Assembly: GCF_000016065.1 (NCBI RefSeq)
Contig: NC_009092.1
Span: 2,480,001 to 2,544,000, forward strand
Reading direction: 5' to 3'
Source: Shewanella loihica PV-4
GTDB lineage: Bacteria; Pseudomonadota; Gammaproteobacteria; Enterobacterales; Shewanellaceae
Length of the DNA stretch: 64,000 nucleotides
Below, in pieces: positions 1 through 7,317 of this stretch. The notes under the pieces are model-generated. The model was not told the origin of the DNA. It saw nothing but the letters and a program-made list of their open reading frames with translations, and did no database searches. Position numbers and translations under genes: made by a program. Each line of letters starts with the position of its first letter. The first letter of the stretch is position 1.

Positions 1-114
1 AACACCTTCCCCGGCCTGACGCCGATTTCTATGTTCCCTAAGATGCTGGCCAACCATGGCGATGACTTTAGCCAATACCTGAACGAAGCCATTCTGACCG
101 GGCTTAATCGCTAA
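1..114 (+). CDS. ddl: D-alanine--D-alanine ligase, C-terminal end (partial)
   Basis: Only the last 37 codons are present, ending in TAA; the gene enters from the left edge. The peptide begins [15 protein letters not shown], which matches the C-terminal signature of D-Ala-D-Ala ligases (an E-x-N-T-x-P-G-x-T block, whose Asn binds Mg and which is followed by S and P). The family makes the D-Ala-D-Ala dipeptide for peptidoglycan in the cytoplasm. Another ATP-grasp ligase is possible because only the tail is visible. A strong terminator follows 25 bases after the stop. Confidence 0.75.
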
Positions 115-139
115 TACGGAAAGGTGAACGTTAGCCATT

Positions 140-168
140 AAAAAAGGGAGCCTAGGCTCCCTTTTTTA
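140..168 (+). terminator. Rho-independent terminator after ddl
   Basis: A-run, inverted repeat AGGGAG-CC/GG-CTCCCT and T-run. The symmetric A and T tracts mean it could also stop transcription from the right (ibpA side). Confidence 0.8.
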
Positions 169-208
169 TTCGATGCTGTGCTTTCACGCGCTGCACTTAA
201 ACTTTCAT

Positions 209-646
209 TTAAGCGTCTAGCAGCCTTGAAGTTGAGATCTCAATCTTGCGCGGCTTTAGGGCCTCCGGGATCTCACGCTGCAGATCGATATTGAGCAGGC
301 CGTTTTCCAGATCGGCGCCAATTACAGTCACATAGTCGGCCAGCTGGAAGGTGCGCTCGAAACCGCGCTCAGCGATACCCTGATACAGGTATTTGCGCTC
401 GCTCTCCTGCTCCGCCTTGGTGCCTTTTACCACTAGCTTGTCGCCTTCGCTGGTGATATCTAATTCTTCCATCGCAAAGCCGGCCACCGCCATGGTGATG
501 CGATAGCGATTCTCGCTCAGCAGCTCTATGTTGTATGGGGGATAACCCGAGTTACCCTTGTTCGATGCAGCATGCTCGGCAAGCTGGGCTAAACGATCGA
601 ATCCAATGGCACTACGGTATAGAGGGGTCAAATCATAATTACGCAT
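209..646 (-). CDS. ibpA: Small heat-shock protein, Hsp20/IbpA family
   Basis: 145 aa, the usual length for IbpA. It is an ATP-independent cytoplasmic holdase that binds unfolding proteins and passes them to DnaK/ClpB. Visible features: a short N-terminal arm, an alpha-crystallin domain from about residue 36 to 127 with [12 protein letters not shown] and the A-x-x-x-N-G-L strand ([12 protein letters not shown]), and a C-terminal I-x-I motif (IEI) used in oligomer assembly. The start ATG at 646 has AAGGA seven bases upstream. A TTGCT motif precedes that Shine-Dalgarno sequence, suggesting thermosensor control (separate entry). IbpA and IbpB cannot be told apart here; only one copy is in the window. 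Confidence 0.9.
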   Translation of the reverse strand: MRNYDLTPLYRSAIGFDRLAQLAEHAASNKGNSGYPPYNIELLSENRYRITMAVAGFAMEELDITSEGDKLVVKGTKAEQESERKYLYQGIAERGFERTFQLADYVTVIGADLENGLLNIDLQREIPEALKPRKIEISTSRLLDA

Positions 647-672
647 AGGTATATCCTTGTATTAAGCAATAT
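647..672 (-). promoter_or_regulatory. Candidate ROSE-like RNA thermometer before ibpA
   Basis: Reading the minus strand, TTGCT (665-669) lies a few bases before the Shine-Dalgarno AAGGA (654-658). ROSE thermometers upstream of ibpA genes use a U(U/C)GCU motif that pairs with the AGGA of the ribosome site with one bulged G. Only the SD-proximal hairpin is visible by eye; upstream hairpins were not worked out. Inference by analogy. Confidence 0.4.
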
Positions 673-844
673 AGTGGTTAGTGGCCGACAATAATTCACA
701 CGATATGTTTCGAATAAATTGCGCCGCGCCTTTTAGTGACATTACCGGGCAGCCCAAAGGCACTGCCATAACAAGATCAACATCTTGGGTAACATCAGGG
801 GCCTCGATGAGCGCCCCATAATCACTATATGTGGATAGGCCTTT

Positions 845-964
845 ATGATTTCAAGGAAGAAATTTAAAAAAATTTTCCGGCGCCATTTGAATGCACTTGT
901 GCAAAAGTTGATGACCCAGAAATTGAACCAGAGAATGACCCAGCTAAATGCTCTCGTAAACTAG
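845..964 (+). CDS. Possible 39-aa basic peptide (doubtful)
   Basis: ATG at 845 to TAG at 962-964. The peptide starts MISRKKFKKIFRRH and continues as an amphipathic, Gln- and Leu-rich helix. It sits between ibpA and the 5'-nucleotidase terminator. There is only a weak purine stretch (GGATAGG) before the ATG and no family is recognised. It may be chance. The rest of 670-1000 shows no other gene. Confidence 0.15.
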   Translation: MISRKKFKKIFRRHLNALVQKLMTQKLNQRMTQLNALVN

Positions 965-1002
965 CTTACTGCGACTTAGATGAATGTGAAATCTTGGACA
1001 TA

Positions 1003-1028
1003 AAAAAGGCAGCCCTGAGGCTGCCCTT
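1003..1028 (-). terminator. Terminator of the 5'-nucleotidase gene
   Basis: On the minus strand, hairpin GGGCAGCC/GGCTGCC followed by a run of T. It lies about 20 bases past the stop of the 5'-nucleotidase. Confidence 0.85.
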
Positions 1029-1046
1029 TGTGTCGCTTAATCCTGC

Positions 1047-2750
1047 TTATTGAGCAGTGATCTGACAACCTTCAACACTTTCAGAGTTTTCGTAAACGAT
1101 ATCGCCTACTGGGTTGTAGTCGGCCGCTACGATAGTGCCTGCATCCTTGAAGAAGGTGTACAGTACTTCGGCGTCAACATAACCTGTTTGTACTGGGTTT
1201 AGCTTAGGATAGCCGTCACCACCTGCCGCGTTGTAGCTAGGTACTGTCATGGTGTAAGAGCCAGTCGCGCTGTACTCTTTACCGTTAACTTCGCTGATAG
1301 CCACTGTCTTAGCCGCACAGTCAACCGTCATCTTAACACCAGTGATCTGAGCGTAAGCACCTGCACCAATTTGTAGGCTAGCCACTTCACCCAGGTAAGC
1401 GCTAAGCTCTTCACCTGTCATAGTGCTTAGAGTCACCATGTTACCGAAAGGCTGAACTGTCAGTACGTCGCGGTAAGAGATGTCACCGGCTTCGATTGAC
1501 GCACGAACACCACCAGAGTTCATCACGCCCACATCGGCCGCAACCTTGGTACGCTGTGCATCGGCGATCAGACGACCCAGGTTAGTCTGCATGTAACGTA
1601 CGTTTGCACGCTCACCGTCTAGTAAGCCATCGGTAGAAGCTATCACTTCATCCAGTTGGCCTTGACCACGCTCTTGGTAGTAAGAAAGCATCTCTTTCAG
1701 TGCAGCATCGGCCTCGATCGCTTCACCTACCAGTACTTTAGTCTCGTTACCTTGTTCATCTTTTACTTTCTTCACTAGGTTAACTGGAACCAGCTTGTAG
1801 TTAGCCAGGTGCAGTTCACCGTTGAAGTATTCGAAATCGGCACGGCCAACATACTTACCCCACTCGTGAGCTTGCATGATGTAGGTACCGTTTTGCTGAT
1901 CAGGTGTACACTCGTCGCCCGGTGCAAAGTCAGCATACTCGCCGCCTTCCATACAAACTGGGTTTTGTGAGTGACCACCGATCACAGCCTGAAGTTGGCC
2001 TTGCTCAAGCGCCTTGGCCAGAGCCACGTCGCCAGGGGCGTTGCTGCCGTGTTCGCCGTTCGCATAGTGACCCATGTGAGTCGTTGCGAAGATAAGATCG
2101 GCTGCCTTAGCGTCTTTGATCTCTTTGATCACCTTAACGATCTCTTCTTTAGGATCGGTGAACTTAAGACCTGAGATAAATTCTGGGTTACCCAGTTTAG
2201 CCGTGTCTTCGGTGGTTAGACCGATAACAGCAATCTTGATGCCGTTAACATCGAATACCTTGTAGGCTTCGAAGTAGCGAGTGCCATCTTCTTTGTAGAT
2301 GTTAGCCGCCAGCATTGGGAAGTTAGCGATAGAACGCTGCGAATCCAGTACCGCCAATGGGTTATCAAATTCGTGGTTACCGACCGCCATAGCGTCATAA
2401 CCGATATCGTTCATACCAAGGAAATCTGGCAGTGCGTCTTGCAGATCAGACTCAGGTACACCTGTGTTGATATCACCACCAGAAAGCAGCAGCGTTTCGC
2501 CGCCATTGGCCGCCACTTCGGCGCGGATCTTTTCGATCAGCGTCTTACGTGCCGCCATACCATATTCGCCGTCTTTGTTTTCCCAGAAACGACCATGGTT
2601 ATCATTGGTGTGCAGTACGGTAAATTTGGTGCAAGCAGTGCCAGCTTCAGCACATGTTGTTGGCGCCTTGTCGTCATCGCTGCTGTTACAACCAGCAAGT
2701 GCTGCCAATACAGCGGTAGCGACTAATCCTTTTAAAAGCTTATTTGTCAT
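1047..2750 (-). CDS. Lipoprotein 5'-nucleotidase (UshA/NutA-type metallophosphoesterase)
   Basis: 567 aa from the chosen ATG at 2750, which has AGGGG eight bases upstream; a longer reading from 2789 adds 13 residues without a good ribosome site. The N-terminus MTNKLLKG...LAALAGC is a lipoprotein signal with lipobox Cys at about residue 21. The calcineurin-like metal-binding domain follows (LHTNDNHGR, GGDINTG, GNHEFD, THMGHY, GGHSQ). The C-terminal 5'-nucleotidase substrate domain contains NSGGVRASIEAGDI and QPFGNMV. It likely strips phosphate from external nucleotides at the cell surface or in the periplasm. About 600 bases without another gene lie upstream and hold possible CRP sites. A second, CpdB-like relative lies at 31207-33291. 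Confidence 0.88.
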   Translation of the reverse strand: MTNKLLKGLVATAVLAALAGCNSSDDDKAPTTCAEAGTACTKFTVLHTNDNHGRFWENKDGEYGMAARKTLIEKIRAEVAANGGETLLLSGGDINTGVPESDLQDALPDFLGMNDIGYDAMAVGNHEFDNPLAVLDSQRSIANFPMLAANIYKEDGTRYFEAYKVFDVNGIKIAVIGLTTEDTAKLGNPEFISGLKFTDPKEEIVKVIKEIKDAKAADLIFATTHMGHYANGEHGSNAPGDVALAKALEQGQLQAVIGGHSQNPVCMEGGEYADFAPGDECTPDQQNGTYIMQAHEWGKYVGRADFEYFNGELHLANYKLVPVNLVKKVKDEQGNETKVLVGEAIEADAALKEMLSYYQERGQGQLDEVIASTDGLLDGERANVRYMQTNLGRLIADAQRTKVAADVGVMNSGGVRASIEAGDISYRDVLTVQPFGNMVTLSTMTGEELSAYLGEVASLQIGAGAYAQITGVKMTVDCAAKTVAISEVNGKEYSATGSYTMTVPSYNAAGGDGYPKLNPVQTGYVDAEVLYTFFKDAGTIVAADYNPVGDIVYENSESVEGCQITAQ

Positions 2751-3061
2751 TACATCAACCCCTAGATTATCTTTTTTATTAACCATCATATTTTTTGATA
2801 GCGAACGTCATAATCTCGCCGCGAAATATAATAGCAAACAATATCTAGGAAATGTGGCATTTTTATGAACAAACATAGGGCAAATGTTTATTTTAAAAGC
2901 GTTTTACGCCTTTCATTGTTTCATCATCAGAACAAGGTAAAAATGAATCGCGAGACCTATCGATAAATTAAAACGCCAACAGATATCGATTTCCCATCTA
3001 TTTTATTAACTTGCACCTATTTTCCAAAAAATGAGGATACTCCCTTTAAACAAACAAGCTC

Positions 3062-3081
3062 TAGCGTACCTAGATCACAAA
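3062..3081 (-). promoter_or_regulatory. Possible CRP-like half site upstream of the 5'-nucleotidase
   Basis: The minus strand reads TTTTGTGATCTAGGTACG. One arm, TGTGA, is perfect and the centre TCTAG agrees with the CRP core, but the second arm is poor. It lies about 320 bases upstream of the start, which is far for direct activation. Confidence 0.25.
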
Positions 3082-3237
3082 ACCGGTAAAAATTTCACAC
3101 TAGATCAACTTTATCTAAAGCAGTAAAACGTAATACAGCACAAGTTGATGCATTTTTAGTCGCAAAGGTCGCCATTTACGGGCAATTGTTAACTTATGGT
3201 TACGGTAAAATGACCAGGCTGTGCCCGCCAATTGATT

Positions 3238-3257
3238 GACGTGATATCCATCACACT
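3238..3257. promoter_or_regulatory. CRP-like palindrome
   Basis: CGTGA-N6-TCACA at 3240-3255 differs from TGTGA-N6-TCACA by one base. It lies between the esterase terminator and the long upstream region of the 5'-nucleotidase, about 490 bases from that start, so its target is uncertain. The remaining bases between 2751 and 3354 show no gene. Confidence 0.3.
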
Positions 3258-3268
3258 CTTGCAAGCAT

Positions 3269-3295
3269 AAAAAAGAGGCGCCAACTGGCGCCCCT
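3269..3295 (-). terminator. Terminator of the esterase gene
   Basis: On the minus strand, GGGGCGCC/GGCGCC hairpin with a short loop followed by a T-rich tail. Confidence 0.8.
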
Positions 3296-3354
3296 CGCTT
3301 ATTTTAATAATCCTGTTCCAATTCAGGCAGGTAACAGGCAGGTGAACAGGCACG

Positions 3355-4029
3355 CTATAGGCTCAGTCGCGCCTTAAGCCAAAGACCTATCTCCTGAAGC
3401 TGATTTGGCAACACACTATGGCCCATAGGATAGGTATGCCACTCGCTGGAATAGCCCGCCTTGGAAATCAGATCATAGGCCGCGCGGCCAAGAGCCAGTG
3501 GCACCACCTCATCCTGCTCACCGTGTTGTTGCAGCAGCGGCGTACTACGATTGGCCTCACTCAAGTTATCGGGCATAGCATGGCCCGTCGGCAGATAGCA
3601 AGATAGTGCCATGATCCCCGCCAGACGCTTAGGAAAACGCAAGCCAGTAAACAGGCTCATCACCCCACCTTGGCTAAAACCGGCCAGGACTATCTTATCA
3701 CTCGGCACACCAGAGGCGATCTGCTCCTCAATAAGCGCTGCAATCGCCAGCTCAGAGGCCAAGACGCCAGCCATATCGGCGCGATTGTCTACATCCATCC
3801 CCTTGATGTCATACCAGGCGGGCATCACATACCCCTGGTTGATGGTCACCGGTATGCTTGGCGCATGGGGAAAGATGAAACGCACGCCGAGTTCATCGGG
3901 CAGACCCAGAAGTGGCACCACAGGGGCAAAACCGGCACCGGAATCGCCAAGGCCATGCAACCAGATCACGCAGGCGCGGAACTGGGATTGAGGTTCTATG
4001 GTGATCCGCTCTAACGGCTGTTGAGACAT
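3355..4029 (-). CDS. Carboxylesterase / acyl-protein thioesterase family (alpha/beta hydrolase)
   Basis: 224 aa with the PF02230-type layout. HGLGDSG lies near residue 25. The nucleophile elbow is GFSQGG with Ser119, and the likely acid and base are Asp173 (EQD) and His204 (MGHS). The domain fills the protein and there is no signal peptide, so it acts in the cytoplasm. Related proteins hydrolyse small carboxylic or thioesters; the physiological substrate is unknown. Start 4029 is chosen because AAAGGA lies before it; a start eight codons upstream lacks this. It stands alone, divergent from yqjG. Confidence 0.88.
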   Translation of the reverse strand: MSQQPLERITIEPQSQFRACVIWLHGLGDSGAGFAPVVPLLGLPDELGVRFIFPHAPSIPVTINQGYVMPAWYDIKGMDVDNRADMAGVLASELAIAALIEEQIASGVPSDKIVLAGFSQGGVMSLFTGLRFPKRLAGIMALSCYLPTGHAMPDNLSEANRSTPLLQQHGEQDEVVPLALGRAAYDLISKAGYSSEWHTYPMGHSVLPNQLQEIGLWLKARLSL

Positions 4030-4136
4030 AGGGTTTCCTTTATTACTCTTCATTAGGTGTTTATGTGCGGCCGATCATATCAGGAAGCCTAAGTCCACCC
4101 AACTATAGCCCGCCCAACTATTCGATAAAGTCGAAT

Positions 4137-4162
4137 AAAAAACGCCAGTTTTCGCGTTTTTT
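4137..4162. other. AT-ended hairpin between divergent genes
   Basis: Perfect 9-bp inverted repeat AAAAAACGC/GCGTTTTTT with an 8-base loop. It looks like a terminator but lies between two divergent promoters, about 60 bases before the yqjG start. Confidence 0.35.
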
Positions 4163-4220
4163 ATCCGTTTAGTCGACTGTTACACTGCACTTAAGAGTTA
4201 GATAAACGAGGCAGACACAG

Positions 4221-5240
4221 ATGGGATTACTTCAAGGTGGCCAATGGGTCGATAAATGGTATGACACAGACAAGAGCAAGGGCGCATTTGAGCGGGAAGA
4301 CGCCGCCTTTCGCCGCTGGATAAAGGCGCCAAGCGCAGATGAGCCTGAGCCCGAGTTTAAAGCCGAGTCGGGTCGCTACCATCTCTATGTCTCTCTCGCC
4401 TGTCCCTGGGCGCACAGAACCCTTATCTTTCGCGAGCTGAAGTCGTTGCAGGCCCATATCGGCGTCACCGTCGTCGAGCCCCATATGCTGAGCAACGGCT
4501 GGGAGTTTAGTGGCCCCAAGCAGAGTGAGATCGCCCAGCATATCGAGGGCAGTGAGATCGACAGGCTCAACGGCAAAGATTATCTCTATCAGATCTACCA
4601 ACTGGCCAAGCCAGACTATAGCGGTCGGGTGACTGTACCTGTGCTGTGGGACAAGCAGCGCCGCACCATAGTCAGCAACGAGTCGGCGGAGATCATCCGC
4701 ATGTTTAATAGCGCCTTTAACGAGATCACCGGCAATCATCTCGACTTCTACCCCGCCGCCCATAGCGAGGAGATAGATGAGATCAATCACTGGATCTATC
4801 ACAAGATCAATAACGGGGTATACAGAGCCGGTTTTGCCACCACACAGGCAGCCTATGAGCAGGCTTTCGATGAACTGTTCGACGCCTTAGATAGCTTAGA
4901 GACACGTCTTAGCCAGCAGCGCTATCTGGTGGGTGACCAGATCACCGAAGCCGACTGGCGCTTGTTTACCACACTCGTGCGCTTCGATGCCGTCTATGTG
5001 GGTCACTTCAAGACCAATCGCAATCGCATCGCTGATATGCCGTCGATCCAGGCCTACCTGAAGGAGTTATACCAACACCCAGGGGTCGCCAAGACGGTCA
5101 ACTTTGAGCATATCAAGCAGCACTACTACTTCAGCCATGGCCAGATCAACCCGACGCGCGTGGTCCCCAAGGGCCCCAGATTAGATCTCGACTCACTCCA
5201 CGGCCGCGACCAACTTTTTAAAAACAAGCTTGGCCGTTAA
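4221..5240 (+). CDS. yqjG: Glutathionyl-hydroquinone reductase (Xi-class GST)
   Basis: 339 aa, normal for the YqjG/ECM4 family. These cytoplasmic enzymes use glutathione to reduce glutathionyl-hydroquinones. The catalytic thiol is Cys61 in LACPWAHR, and the C-terminal half carries the helical GST domain with EADWRLFTTLVRFDAVY and the usual HYYFSHGQINPT ending. The N-terminus (GQWVDKWYDT) is also characteristic. GAGG lies before ATG 4221. It is a single gene, divergent from the esterase. Confidence 0.92.
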   Translation: MGLLQGGQWVDKWYDTDKSKGAFEREDAAFRRWIKAPSADEPEPEFKAESGRYHLYVSLACPWAHRTLIFRELKSLQAHIGVTVVEPHMLSNGWEFSGPKQSEIAQHIEGSEIDRLNGKDYLYQIYQLAKPDYSGRVTVPVLWDKQRRTIVSNESAEIIRMFNSAFNEITGNHLDFYPAAHSEEIDEINHWIYHKINNGVYRAGFATTQAAYEQAFDELFDALDSLETRLSQQRYLVGDQITEADWRLFTTLVRFDAVYVGHFKTNRNRIADMPSIQAYLKELYQHPGVAKTVNFEHIKQHYYFSHGQINPTRVVPKGPRLDLDSLHGRDQLFKNKLGR

Positions 5241-5284
5241 CGGGCTGCATCGGCAGCAACTGATGAAGTAGAAATCAATCTTGC

Positions 5285-5509
5285 CTAGGCGATATCGACA
5301 CCGAGACTCTCGGCGATATCACCTAGTTGGTTTGCATCGTCTAAGCTAAGGTGCCAACGCACAGCGCCCGCATCGGCCACCATGATGTTGCCGGCGCTGA
5401 GCAGGCGCAGATCATCGGCCATGGCATAGAGGCTGACACCAGTAGTGAGTTTTACCAGCACCTCTTGGGGCGAGACGATTATCCGCCCGCCTGAAAATTC
5501 GATGACCAT
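5285..5509 (-). CDS. Small protein, DUF3389-like
   Basis: 74 aa, acidic, with no signal or membrane segment. Sequence such as MVIEFSGGRIIVSPQEVLVKL recalls the DUF3389 family of Shewanella and Vibrio; this is from memory and not checked. GAGGAAG precedes ATG 5509. It lies 97 bases downstream of slyD on the same strand with no clear terminator between them, so the two may be cotranscribed. Function unknown. Confidence 0.7.
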   Translation of the reverse strand: MVIEFSGGRIIVSPQEVLVKLTTGVSLYAMADDLRLLSAGNIMVADAGAVRWHLSLDDANQLGDIAESLGVDIA

Positions 5510-5606
5510 AGCTTACTTCCTCGTTAGATATGCAAAGACCCAGGAACACCCGGGCCTCTATGGTTTTCGCTATCTATATAGCTACGCTTATTCGCGCCGG
5601 CTCACC

Positions 5607-6089
5607 TTAGTGGTGATGACCGCCTACCCCGTGGGCATGTCCGTGGGCGATCTCTTCTGCAGTCGCCTCGCGCGCGTCGACAACCTCAAGATCGAAAGTC
5701 AGCTCGCGGCCCGCCAGTGGATGGTTGATATCCACGGTCGCCATAAACTTGCCCACCTTAAGTACGGTCACCTGGCGCTGGCCCTGGTCAGTGCTCACGA
5801 TGGCACGCATGCCAGGCTTCCACACTTTCGCGCCTTGCAGATGCTTGATAGACACGCGCTGCTCGCCGTTTTCGTTACGCACACCATAGGTTTCTTCCGG
5901 TGGCAGGGTCACAGAAAACTTCTCGCCCACAGCCTTACCTTCCATCGCCTTCTCGACGCCAGGCATCATGTTGTCATGCCCATGTAGGTAGGCAATAGGA
6001 TCTAATCCTTCGTTGGTTTCGAGCACTTCACCTGCTTCATCGCGTAAGGTGTAGTTAAACTGCACGACCATATCGTCTTTAATGCTCAT
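5607..6089 (-). CDS. slyD: FKBP-type peptidyl-prolyl isomerase SlyD
   Basis: 160 aa. It catalyses proline cis/trans isomerisation, acts as a cytoplasmic chaperone, and its histidine tail binds nickel for hydrogenase maturation. The FKBP core (MVVQFNYTLRDEAGEVLE) is split by the insert-in-flap domain around YLHGHDNMMPG, VGEKFSVTLPPEETYG and DINHPLAGRELTF. The C-terminus is His-rich (HGHAHGVGGHHH), though shorter than in E. coli and without cysteines, so metal binding may be weaker. ATG 6089 is used, with AAGGA six bases upstream; a TTG one codon earlier is less likely. Confidence 0.93.
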   Translation of the reverse strand: MSIKDDMVVQFNYTLRDEAGEVLETNEGLDPIAYLHGHDNMMPGVEKAMEGKAVGEKFSVTLPPEETYGVRNENGEQRVSIKHLQGAKVWKPGMRAIVSTDQGQRQVTVLKVGKFMATVDINHPLAGRELTFDLEVVDAREATAEEIAHGHAHGVGGHHH

Positions 6090-6163
6090 CAAGCGTCCTT
6101 AGTTAGTCTCTCTTTATCAAGTGGGCGAAGCTTAGCAAAACTTCCCCCGGGGCGCTACGCCTG

Positions 6164-7036
6164 TTATGCCTTGGCGCCCGGCACTATAGCCAGATGCTCT
6201 ATCTCGCTTAAGATGGCGTGATTCTTAAGGGCGAGCTGACAGACGCCGCTGCGGATCTGATGCTGAGCCGAGCAGTCTACGCTCCACTGGCGCAGCAGAT
6301 AACCTGCCAGAGCGGCACGGCAACTAATTACCAATTCCCCCTCGCTCATCTGATAGTCCAGCGCAATCGCCTCGGGATGCATCAGGCTGGGATGGGGGAT
6401 CAACACCAGAGAGACCAACTTCTGCCAGTAGCCATCCTTTTCTTGCAGCTCATGGTCGAAGGGTTCGGTGGCGCTCTGAGTCACCGCCTTGAAGCGGGTC
6501 ACCACAAAGTCGGTAAACACCTGATGGGTGCGATCGAAACAGCGTACATGCCAGCGCTGTCCATTATTCACCAGGGTGTGCGGCACCAGCTCTCTGTGAG
6601 TTTCCCCCGATGACACGGACACATAAGTCACGGCTATCGCCTGCTTATGGGCGATAGCCCGCATCACGGCGGCAATAATATTGGTATCGGGATGAATAAG
6701 CTGCACCGCATCCAGACAGACGCTACTTGGCGTCACCGGATGGGATAGCCCGTCGCCGAAACCATTGGCCAACCCGTGGAGGATCGCCTCGGGATCATGG
6801 TCAAACAGCGGGGTAAACTCGGCGCGCCTATGGTAACGCTTGGTCTGATGCACCAGCTCCATGTTGTGGGGCGCCAACTCGCGGTAGCTGGAGAAATCCC
6901 TTGTCGCCGCCGCCAGGCCTGTGGCGAATTTGGCGATCAAGTCCTGGCGTGATACCTGGCCAAAATACTGCAAACTAAAGTCGATAAACGCCAGACGTTG
7001 CCGCTGGGCAAATGACAAACTCTCCATCGCATCCAT
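6164..7036 (-). CDS. WYL-domain transcriptional regulator, BrxR/CapW-like
   Basis: 290 aa from ATG 7036 (AAAGG upstream); the GTG 12 codons earlier lies inside a repeat element. Architecture inferred by eye: an N-terminal winged helix (RQRLAFIDFSLQYFGQVSRQDL, with an RELAPHN-type stretch), a WYL ligand-sensing domain around residues 120-190 (AVTYVSVSSGETHRELVPHT, then WHVRCFDR), and a C-terminal WCX-like domain. This layout and length match BrxR/CapW repressors, which usually control BREX, CBASS or related defence genes. No defence genes lie next to it: slyD is downstream and a lytic transglycosylase upstream. Its target may be itself or a distant locus. Confidence 0.78.
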   Translation of the reverse strand: MDAMESLSFAQRQRLAFIDFSLQYFGQVSRQDLIAKFATGLAAATRDFSSYRELAPHNMELVHQTKRYHRRAEFTPLFDHDPEAILHGLANGFGDGLSHPVTPSSVCLDAVQLIHPDTNIIAAVMRAIAHKQAIAVTYVSVSSGETHRELVPHTLVNNGQRWHVRCFDRTHQVFTDFVVTRFKAVTQSATEPFDHELQEKDGYWQKLVSLVLIPHPSLMHPEAIALDYQMSEGELVISCRAALAGYLLRQWSVDCSAQHQIRSGVCQLALKNHAILSEIEHLAIVPGAKA

Positions 7037-7061
7037 ATTGCTACCTTTATTGCCACTCGTA

Positions 7062-7223
7062 ATACCAATCACGGTAAGTAAGTGATCAGAAATAGCACAG
7101 GAAAAACAGCCGAGAACAAGGCAGAATTTTTTGATAAGTAATTATTCTACAATCAAAAATAATAACACCGTTATCGGAGGTTTTAACAAGCTAGCATGAT
7201 CAGTTATTTACTACGATTGGTAT
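7062..7223. repeat. MITE-like element with 27-bp imperfect terminal inverted repeats
   Basis: The left end reads ATACCAATC...GTAAGTAAGTGATCA (7062-7088); the right end is its near-perfect reverse complement (TGATCA...GATTGGTAT, 7197-7223). The 162-bp element is non-coding and AT-rich inside. No clear target duplication is seen. It occupies most of the gap upstream of the WYL regulator and may carry or displace its promoter. Confidence 0.65.
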
Positions 7224-7244
7224 AAAATGCTGTCATTAACAAAT

Positions 7245-7265
7245 GGCCGAGCAAATTGCCCGGCC
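7245..7265 (-). terminator. Possible terminator of the lytic transglycosylase gene
   Basis: GGCCGGGC/GCTCGGCC stem (one G-U pair) on the minus strand, followed by ATTTGTT, a weak T tract. Confidence 0.4.
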
Positions 7266-7317
7266 AAAATCTTAAGCTAATGCAATTCTTAGCGAGATGC
7301 AATCATAATGGTTAGCA

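Noticed and set aside
2865..2966. 33-codon plus-strand frame in the 5'-nucleotidase promoter region
   Set aside because: Poorly placed ribosome site, antisense to a promoter, no conserved feature.
5445..5987. 180-codon frame on the plus strand
   Set aside because: Antisense to slyD and the DUF3389-like gene, both well supported.
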